Positions 1 through 5,485 of a DNA stretch of 11,638 nt are shown piece by piece; positions within the stretch are counted from its first letter, which is position 1; every line of letters starts with the position of its first letter. A program made the position numbers and the translations under genes. The notes below the pieces were generated by a model. That model did no database searches. It was not told where the DNA came from and saw nothing but the letters and a program-made list of their open reading frames with translations. Origin of the DNA: Pseudomonadota bacterium (GTDB taxonomy: Bacteria; Pseudomonadota; Alphaproteobacteria; Rhizobiales; Xanthobacteraceae); assembly GCA_021823875.1 (NCBI GenBank), contig JAKAMD010000073.1:1-11638 (forward strand). Direction: 5' to 3'.

Positions 1-308
1 GCGTGGTCTCGATTGCTGCCGCCGCAGCATAAAAGCCGATGATCCACCGCAGACTTGCCGGGCATATCGAAGGCGTGCTCGATATAGGTGAAGCTGCCGC
101 CGTCGCCGCGGAAGGCGAGGCCGAGATGGGCGCAGGAAATGCCGGTTAGCAGCGCGATGACGCCGCCGACCGCCAAGGTGACCAGCACCGCGTGTCCGGC
201 TTGGGCGATGGCAAGACCGGGCACAACGAAAATGCCGCCGCCAATCATGCCGCCGATGCCAATAGCGACCACTTCGGCCAGGCTGAGCTTGGAGGACGAT
301 TCCGCCAT
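1..308 (-). CDS. APC-superfamily amino acid permease, N-terminal part, apparent frameshift
   Basis: This is the beginning of an inner-membrane amino acid/polyamine-type transporter that runs off the left edge. The ATG at 308-306 has a good ribosome site, GGAGGT at 318-323. Residues 10-35 contain the typical first APC helix with a glycine-rich break (GIGGMIGGGIF), residues 40-65 form a second hydrophobic helix, and residues 68-80 give GDGGSFTYIEHAF, which resembles the loop before helix 3. After residue 83 the open frame becomes un-permease-like and cysteine-rich. Shifting frame on the same strand between positions 63 and 46 restores WIIGFYAAAAAIETT, a believable third helix. The gene is therefore probably interrupted by a one-base (or equivalent) frameshift, or the sequence carries an error there. 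It diverges from ecm with a 125-bp gap. The substrate cannot be told. Confidence 0.75.
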   Translation of the reverse strand, partial: MAESSSKLSLAEVVAIGIGGMIGGGIFVVPGLAIAQAGHAVLVTLAVGGVIALLTGISCAHLGLAFRGDGGSFTYIEHAFDMPGKSAVDHRLLCCGGSNRDH

Positions 309-317
309 GCTTGTCAC

Positions 318-323
318 ACCTCC
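318..323 (-). promoter_or_regulatory. Shine-Dalgarno of the permease
   Basis: GGAGGT on the minus strand lies nine bases before the ATG at 308. It fixes the permease start and argues that the gene was recently functional despite the frameshift downstream. Confidence 0.6.
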
Positions 324-367
324 GATCGCCCACACGCAGCCTAAGCGATTCCCCGCCGCCGGAACCG

Positions 368-396
368 TTGCCAAGCGAGGTGCTGCAATGCACAAT
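368..396 (+). promoter_or_regulatory. candidate sigma70-type promoter of ecm
   Basis: TTGCCA at 368-373 matches five of six -35 consensus bases. CACAAT at 391-396 matches four of six -10 bases. The spacer is 17 bp. This would start transcription near 403, leaving a leader of about 30 bases before the ATG at 434. The assignment rests on consensus matching alone. Confidence 0.35.
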
Positions 397-433
397 AACA
401 AGCGTGCCGCAGTCCGCGGGCGACGGGATGTGA

Positions 434-2422
434 ATGACGCAGCCACCAACACCGAAACGCGACAAACCCTGGATCTTCCGCACCTATGCCGGCCACACCT
501 CGGCCGCGGATTCCAACGCGCTCTATCGGAAGAACTTGGCCAAGGGGCAGACGGGCTTATCCGTCGCTTTCGATCTGCCGACGCAGACCGGCTACGACTC
601 CGACGATCCGCTCGCCAAGGGCGAAGTCGGCAAGGTCGGCGTGCCGATCTGCCATCTCGGCGACATGCATACGCTGTTCGATGGCATCCCGCTCGCCTCG
701 ATGAACACCTCGATGACCATCAACGCCACGGCGGCTTGGTTGATGGCGCTCTACATCGCGGTGGCCGACGAACAGGGCGCACCGCGTGAAGCGCTCACCG
801 GCACCATCCAGAACGACATCATCAAGGAATATCTCTCGCGCGGCACCTACGTGTTCCCGCCAACGCCGTCGATGCGGCTGATCAAGGATGTGGCGATCTT
901 CACCACCTCCGAGCTGCCGAAATGGAATCCGATGAACGTCTGCTCCTACCATCTGCAGGAGGCAGGCGCGACGCCGGTGCAGGAACTCGCCTTCGCACTC
1001 GCCACCGCCATCGCCGTACTCGACACGGTGAGGGCCTCGGGCGAGGTGAGCCAGGAGAAGTTCTCCGAGGTGGTCGGCCGCATATCGTTCTTCGTCAATG
1101 CCGGCCTGCGCTTCATCACCGAAATCTGCAAGATGCGCGCGTTCACCGAATTGTGGGACGAGATTACCCGCACGCGCTACGGCATCACCGATCCCAAGCA
1201 CCGGCTGTTCCGCTATGGTGTACAGGTGAATTCGCTCGGGCTGACCGAGCCGCAGCCGGAAAACAATGTCGCGCGCATTCTGCTCGAAATGCTGGCGGTG
1301 ACGCTGTCGAAGAACGCGCGCGCGCGCGCCGTGCAATTGCCGGCCTGGAACGAAGCGCTCGGCCTGCCGCGGCCGTGGGATCAGCAATGGTCGCTGCGCA
1401 TGCAGCAGATCCTGGCCTATGAGACCGACCTGCTCGAATACAACGACATCTTCGACGGCTCCACGGTGATGACCGCGAAAGTGGAAACGCTCAAGCAGGA
1501 GGCGCGCGAAGAACTCAAGCGCATTGAGGGGATGGGCGGCGCGGTGGCCGCCGTTGAGTCGGGCTACATGAAGCGGCAGCTCGTCGAATCAAACACGGCA
1601 CGGCTGGAAGCGATCGAGCGCGGCGAGCAGACCGTGGTCGGCGTCAATAAGTATCTCGAAAGCGAGCCCTCGCCGCTTACCGGCGGGGTGGAAGCGATCC
1701 TCACCGTATCGGAGGAAGCCGAGCGCAAACAGATCGAAAAGCTGAAGGCCTGGCGCACGCAGCGCGATGAGGGCGCGGTCAAGGAAGCGCTGGCCGAATT
1801 GAAACAGGCAGCCGCGGGTACCGGCAACATCATGCCGGCCTCGATCCAATGCGCCAAAGCGGGCGTCACGACCGGCGAATGGGGCTGGACGCTGCGGCAA
1901 TCTTTCGGCGAATATCGCGCGCCCACCGGCATTGGCCGCGCCATGCGCAACGATGTCTTCGGTCTCGACGATATCCGCGCCGATGTCGACCGCGTTTCCA
2001 AGAAACTTGGGCGCCGGCTAACCTTCCTGGTCGGCAAGCCCGGGCTCGACGGCCATTCGAACGGCGCCGAGCAGATCGCGGTGCGCGCCCGTGATTCCGG
2101 CATGCAGGTGGTCTACGAAGGCATCCGCCTGACGCCGGAAGAGATCGTCAACGCCGCGCGCAACGAAAAGGCGCATGTGATCGGGCTGTCGGTGCTTTCC
2201 GGCAGCCATCTGCCGCTGGTGCACGACGTGGTGGACCGCATGAAGAACGCCGGCCTCGACGTGCCGCTGGTGGTCGGTGGCATTATTCCGCCGGAGGATG
2301 CGGCCGAACTGGAAAAGTTCGGCGTCGCGGCGGTCTATACGCCGAAGGATTTCGAGCTCAACCGCATCATGAGCGATCTGGTGCGGATCGTCGAACGGAA
2401 GAACAGCCTCAGTAACGCTTGA
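434..2422 (+). CDS. ecm: ethylmalonyl-CoA mutase (coenzyme B12-dependent)
   Basis: Ecm rearranges (2R)-ethylmalonyl-CoA to (2S)-methylsuccinyl-CoA in the cytoplasmic ethylmalonyl-CoA pathway, which assimilates acetyl-CoA without isocitrate lyase. The 662-residue single chain has the expected length for Ecm/MeaA (about 650-690). The N-terminal acyl-CoA mutase barrel includes RTYAGH near residue 17, GLSVAFDLPTQTGYDSD, GTIQNDIIKEY and NVCSYHLQEAGATPVQE, which match my memory of Rhodobacter Ecm closely and differ from classical methylmalonyl-CoA mutase. The C-terminal cobalamin domain has DGHSNG at residues 539-544, with H541 as the lower cobalt ligand, then LSVLSGSH at 585-592 and GG at 615-616. 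No frameshift or missing motif is visible. The ribosome site is weak (GACGGGA, 422-428). No other gene of the pathway is in the window. MeaA-type methylmalonyl-CoA mutase-like annotation is the main alternative name. Confidence 0.93.
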   Translation: MTQPPTPKRDKPWIFRTYAGHTSAADSNALYRKNLAKGQTGLSVAFDLPTQTGYDSDDPLAKGEVGKVGVPICHLGDMHTLFDGIPLASMNTSMTINATAAWLMALYIAVADEQGAPREALTGTIQNDIIKEYLSRGTYVFPPTPSMRLIKDVAIFTTSELPKWNPMNVCSYHLQEAGATPVQELAFALATAIAVLDTVRASGEVSQEKFSEVVGRISFFVNAGLRFITEICKMRAFTELWDEITRTRYGITDPKHRLFRYGVQVNSLGLTEPQPENNVARILLEMLAVTLSKNARARAVQLPAWNEALGLPRPWDQQWSLRMQQILAYETDLLEYNDIFDGSTVMTAKVETLKQEAREELKRIEGMGGAVAAVESGYMKRQLVESNTARLEAIERGEQTVVGVNKYLESEPSPLTGGVEAILTVSEEAERKQIEKLKAWRTQRDEGAVKEALAELKQAAAGTGNIMPASIQCAKAGVTTGEWGWTLRQSFGEYRAPTGIGRAMRNDVFGLDDIRADVDRVSKKLGRRLTFLVGKPGLDGHSNGAEQIAVRARDSGMQVVYEGIRLTPEEIVNAARNEKAHVIGLSVLSGSHLPLVHDVVDRMKNAGLDVPLVVGGIIPPEDAAELEKFGVAAVYTPKDFELNRIMSDLVRIVERKNSLSNA

Positions 2423-2423
2423 G

Positions 2424-3407
2424 TTATTTTTCTCGTTTTGCCGCTTCGCGTACATCCGACGGCGTCGCATGGTAGTGGCGCAGGAATGTTCGATTGAAAT
2501 AGGAAAGGTCGTTAAACCCCGCTTCGAAGGCGATCGTGCTGATCGTCCGGCCAGCATAGCGTGGGTCTGTCAGCATGCGATGAGCGCGCGCAATGCGCTG
2601 GCTCAATACGAATTCAGAGAACGTCACGCCTTCGGCATCAAAGAGCTTGCGGATATAGCTCGGCGAGATGCCTTGTCGTGCAGCGACAGCCCCAATTGAG
2701 AGACTGCGATTGCCGATATGCTCTGCAATATCGCGTTTAATCTTGTGGAACCGCGCCGCACGGACGCCGCGGCCTCGCGCAATGTCCGCAAAGTCACTTT
2801 TGGCGCCGATCACCAATGCCGCGAGATCATGGACGTGCGAGACAATCAGCTTGCGCAGCTCCGGCGTCCCGGTGACGAGATCGTTGTTGATCGCGACAAG
2901 ATAGTCGACCAGCAGCCGCAACGGCCCGCTCTCCAACGAGATGACTGACATCATTGCCGCTTCCAGATCTACAATCATTGGCGCAAGCACTGCGGCTGGT
3001 AGAGCGATGGCGAGAATTGTCGCGCCCGGCGAACAGACTGAGGTCTTGGGCTCGGCGTTCGAAACCAACGTCATCCCGTTTTCATAAGCCGTCTCGCGGC
3101 CAAGCTGAGACACACGGACGGATCCTTCGAGTGCTATTTCGAAGACAAAATCATCATTGCCTTGTGCGAGCAGTTCGCGCGTCCGCCGCGTGCGCATTGC
3201 CGTACGAGTCTTGGCCCATGCCATGCCCAAGCCGGGCAGAGCGCGCAGATTCATATCGATACGAAATTTCTCGCTGGTGAGCGGCTCGACGTCGAGCTTG
3301 GTGATAGTTCGACCGATCACCTCGCGCAACACGTCCAGGCGGTCGCGAGACGGCACGTCCTCAGTTGAAAATGTAAACTCACCGAATGAGTCTGTTTTAT
3401 CAGCCAT
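2424..3407 (-). CDS. AraC-family transcriptional regulator
   Basis: A 327-residue regulator with a variable N-terminal ligand-type domain of the AraC_binding_2 kind (roughly residues 10-200) and a C-terminal double helix-turn-helix DNA-binding domain (roughly 222-325). The second half shows the family pattern: IGAVAARQGISPSYIRKLF for the first helix-turn-helix, and TISTIAFEAGFNDLSYFNRTF followed by HYHATPSDVR for the second. I chose the ATG at 3407 because AGGCAGGGA precedes it by four bases; an in-frame ATG at 3434 would add nine residues but has no ribosome site. The gene converges with ecm, leaving one base between stop codons, and diverges from the outer-membrane protein gene at 3578. That layout suggests it controls its divergent neighbour, but the inducer and targets are not evident. 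Its base composition looks less GC-rich than ecm. Confidence 0.9.
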   Translation of the reverse strand: MADKTDSFGEFTFSTEDVPSRDRLDVLREVIGRTITKLDVEPLTSEKFRIDMNLRALPGLGMAWAKTRTAMRTRRTRELLAQGNDDFVFEIALEGSVRVSQLGRETAYENGMTLVSNAEPKTSVCSPGATILAIALPAAVLAPMIVDLEAAMMSVISLESGPLRLLVDYLVAINNDLVTGTPELRKLIVSHVHDLAALVIGAKSDFADIARGRGVRAARFHKIKRDIAEHIGNRSLSIGAVAARQGISPSYIRKLFDAEGVTFSEFVLSQRIARAHRMLTDPRYAGRTISTIAFEAGFNDLSYFNRTFLRHYHATPSDVREAAKREK

Positions 3408-3440
3408 TTGGTCCCTGCCTGCTGTGGCCCACATATGCTT

Positions 3441-3458
3441 TGTTGCGGGACCGCAACA
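3441..3458. promoter_or_regulatory. perfect 8-bp palindrome, possible operator
   Basis: TGTTGCGG and CCGCAACA are exact reverse complements separated by GA. The site lies 34 bp upstream of the chosen AraC start and about 120 bp upstream of the divergent outer-membrane gene, so it could act on either promoter. AraC-type proteins usually prefer direct repeats, so another dimeric regulator, or an RNA hairpin in the AraC leader, is equally possible. Confidence 0.45.
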
Positions 3459-3487
3459 TTCGGTTCAATTTCTAACCCAAGTGGCAT

Positions 3488-3540
3488 ACAGTCCAAGTCA
3501 CAGTCGCGTTCTGTCCTAGCCGCTTTGCGCCCGTTCTGTC
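3488..3540. repeat. short direct repeats in the AraC/omp intergenic region
   Basis: ACAGTC occurs at 3488-3493 and 3500-3505, 12 bp apart. CGTTCTGTC occurs at 3507-3515 and 3532-3540, 25 bp apart. The TTCTGTC core recurs inverted as GACAGAA at 3571-3577, next to the ATG of the outer-membrane gene. Repeated half-sites upstream of a gene divergent from an AraC gene are the usual arrangement for AraC binding, but 25 bp is not an integral number of helical turns, so the assignment is tentative. Confidence 0.35.
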
Positions 3541-3577
3541 AGTAACTTAGGTGTTAAATCGCGGGGAAGGGACAGAA

Positions 3578-5014
3578 ATGCGGATTATTCTTTTGCCAAG
3601 TGCTGCACTGGTGGCCACGCTGTTGGCCGGAGCAGCCGCGACCGCCGCGGACATGCCGGTCAGGTCGTTTGTCAAGGCCTCTCCCCTCGCAGCTTATAAT
3701 TGGGGTGGCTTTTACGCTGGCGTGAACGGCGGCTATGGCGTCAGCTCAGACCCTATCACCGAAACCTTCACGCCAGCCAGTGACGGCGGTCTGCAGCCGA
3801 CGATCGCGCCCGCGGGTTGGCTGGGCGGCTTGCAGGCCGGATATAACTGGCAATGGAACCGTTTGGTCTTGGGCGTAGAGGGAGACATCCAGGCCACCAG
3901 CCTCAGGGATTCGATTTGCTATGATGGATGTCGTCCCAACGCGACCGCAAAGACGACGCAAAGCCTTCCCTGGTTTGCAACGACAAGAGCGCGATTGGGT
4001 TACGCTCCCGGAGCCATGCTGTTTTATTTGACCGGCGGCGCCGCGTTCACGACCGTCAAGACGTCGATTTCGACGACGCTTGCACCAACGACGACAAGCG
4101 GAGATTTCAACGATTCCCGCGTCGGCTGGACAGTAGGCGGCGGCGTCGAAGCCGCGCTCGCGGCGAATTGGACCGCAAAAGTTGAATATCTCTACATGGG
4201 TTTCGGCAGCACCACGCATGCAATAGTAGAACCGCTCCTTGGCCCAGCATTTCCAGAGATCTTTTCAATTCCCACACGGGCCTCGGTCGTTCGCGCTGGT
4301 GTGAACTATCATTTCAATGCTCCCGGCTCCATGGCCTATGCGAGCGCCATGAACGCATTCGCTTCCGCATCTCCCGCCTACGACTGGACCGGTTTCTATA
4401 TCGGCGGAAATCTCGGTGCTGCTGCCGGCCGAAACCCGACAACCTTGCAAGGAAGCGGCGGCGTCTTCGACGAATCAACTTTTTCGCCGCGGTCCCTGGC
4501 CGGCGGCCTCCAGGTTGGCTTCAATGTGCAGCGCGCCAACTGGGTGCTCGGCGTCGAGGGCGACATTCAGTTCACCAATCTCAACGAATCGGATTGCTTC
4601 GAGTTCTGCTTGGCGAACCAAACGATCAAGGTCGAACAAAAGATGCCATGGTTCGCCACCGCACGCGGCCGAGTTGGTTATGCTTTGGGGCCGACTCTGT
4701 TCTACGGCACAGGCGGCGTAGCGTTCACGAAGGTGAATTCAAGTTACCTCGATTACGATCACTTTACGTTTGCCAGCGGTAACTTCAGCGACAATAGGAC
4801 CGGATGGGCGGCCGGCGGTGGCATCGAAAGCGCGTTGGCCGGGAATTGGACCGCCAAGGCCGAATACCTGTATTTGGACTTTGGCACACTCAGACATGAT
4901 GACATACCCAACATCGCCTGGGGCGGAACGGAGGGCTTTACGGCTCAACTTCACGAGCACGTCTTCCGGTTTGGAGTGAACTACAGGTTCGGCAGCTTTC
5001 CGACGCCCAATTAA
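3578..5014 (+). CDS. outer-membrane protein with two tandem beta-barrel units
   Basis: A 478-residue exported protein. Residues 1-24 form a signal peptide, with likely cleavage after TAA at 22-24. The rest contains two similar units of about 228 residues: YNWGGFYAGVNGG begins at residue 40 and YDWTGFYIGGNLG at residue 268. Each unit then shows, in order, a GGLQ(A/V)G(Y/F)N strand, a LGVEGDIQ strand, a Cys-x3-Cys loop (C114/C118 and C340/C344), PWFAT.R.R.GYA, LFY.TGG.AFT, GWT/A.GGG.E.AL, NWTAK.EYLY and a closing GVNY.F strand. Each unit resembles one complete eight-stranded Omp25/RopB-type porin-like barrel of rhizobia. I start at the ATG at 3578, preceded by GGGGAAGGGAC, rather than the in-frame GTG at 3551, because the signal peptide begins there. 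The gene diverges from the AraC regulator. A role in envelope integrity or adhesion is only a guess. Confidence 0.9.
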   Translation: MRIILLPSAALVATLLAGAAATAADMPVRSFVKASPLAAYNWGGFYAGVNGGYGVSSDPITETFTPASDGGLQPTIAPAGWLGGLQAGYNWQWNRLVLGVEGDIQATSLRDSICYDGCRPNATAKTTQSLPWFATTRARLGYAPGAMLFYLTGGAAFTTVKTSISTTLAPTTTSGDFNDSRVGWTVGGGVEAALAANWTAKVEYLYMGFGSTTHAIVEPLLGPAFPEIFSIPTRASVVRAGVNYHFNAPGSMAYASAMNAFASASPAYDWTGFYIGGNLGAAAGRNPTTLQGSGGVFDESTFSPRSLAGGLQVGFNVQRANWVLGVEGDIQFTNLNESDCFEFCLANQTIKVEQKMPWFATARGRVGYALGPTLFYGTGGVAFTKVNSSYLDYDHFTFASGNFSDNRTGWAAGGGIESALAGNWTAKAEYLYLDFGTLRHDDIPNIAWGGTEGFTAQLHEHVFRFGVNYRFGSFPTPN

Positions 5015-5054
5015 AATCGATTCAACGCCGTCCGGACCAGCGGCTAGCAGATCG

Positions 5055-5079
5055 CGGTGCGCGCATGAACGCGGCACCG
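5055..5079 (+). other. hairpin downstream of the outer-membrane gene
   Basis: CGGTGC at 5055-5060 pairs exactly with GCACCG at 5074-5079, and GCG can pair with CGC inside after a one-base bulge. It begins about 40 bases after the stop codon. No T-run follows, so it is at best a weak or Rho-assisted 3' end rather than a classical terminator. Confidence 0.3.
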
Positions 5080-5104
5080 AACAACTAGCGCCCAAAGGAT
5101 ACTC

Positions 5105-5135
5105 TCGACAGGGTCGAGCTAGGCTAGCTTAAAAT
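5105..5135 (+). promoter_or_regulatory. candidate long-spacer promoter with dyad in the spacer
   Basis: TCGACA at 5105-5110 and TAAAAT at 5130-5135 each match five of six consensus bases, but the spacer is 19 bp. The dyad AGCTAG-G-CTAGCT fills 5117-5129, ending directly at the -10 box. Long spacers with a dyad between the boxes are typical of promoters activated by MerR-family regulators. Here the dyad is off-centre, so this is a suggestion only. Transcription would start near 5142, about 30 bases before the ATG at 5171. Confidence 0.35.
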
Positions 5136-5170
5136 GTGGACGGCGGCCCTATCGGCCGTGGGGTGCATTC

Positions 5171-5482
5171 ATGAGCCATCAACAAACCGCGCCGACCGGC
5201 GCGCAACAGAAGCCTTGGCTCTTCCATGTCTTGACCTGCGCTTTGATCTCGGAATTTCTATGGAACGCTTTTACGACGGCGCATGAATATCCGACGCGCA
5301 CGGAACAAGTGATGACCATGGTGCTCAATGCCGGCATGGTGTTCGGATTGTTTGGCGTCAGGAATGGCGGCCCGAAACCGCTGTGGTGGGTCGCGCTCAT
5401 TGCCGGTATCGGCCTGTTCGCAATCCGCTTCACGGGCGATGCGGCCTGGTGGACCGGTCACCTGACCTATTCGTTGCGCTGA
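5171..5482 (+). CDS. small integral membrane protein of unknown function
   Basis: A 103-residue protein that I do not recognise. After a polar N-terminus (residues 1-14) there are three hydrophobic stretches: about 16-36 (from WLFHVLTCALISEFLW), 47-63 (VMTMVLNAGMVFGLFG) and 70-86 (LWWVALIAGIGLFAIRF). A short loop with GGPKP lies between the second and third, and the end is rich in tryptophan (AAWWTGH). This fits a small three-helix inner-membrane protein. The ribosome site is poor (GTGGGGTG, 5159-5166). It is transcribed toward the histidine kinase gene and the two stop codons are three bases apart. It lies about 155 bp after the outer-membrane gene and has its own candidate promoter, so it is probably a separate unit. 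Confidence 0.7.
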   Translation: MSHQQTAPTGAQQKPWLFHVLTCALISEFLWNAFTTAHEYPTRTEQVMTMVLNAGMVFGLFGVRNGGPKPLWWVALIAGIGLFAIRFTGDAAWWTGHLTYSLR

Positions 5483-5485
5483 CGA

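Noticed and set aside
88..789. 233-codon plus-strand open frame across the permease/ecm gap
   Set aside because: It is antisense to the permease and out of frame with ecm, and its product is low-complexity Arg/Pro-rich sequence.
557..1387. 276-codon minus-strand open frame inside ecm
   Set aside because: It lies wholly within the well-conserved mutase, is His/Arg-rich like typical GC-shadow frames and has no family motif.
3551..3577. GTG start at 3551 for the outer-membrane protein
   Set aside because: The nine extra residues are charged and would spoil the signal peptide; the ATG at 3578 has a good ribosome site inside this stretch.
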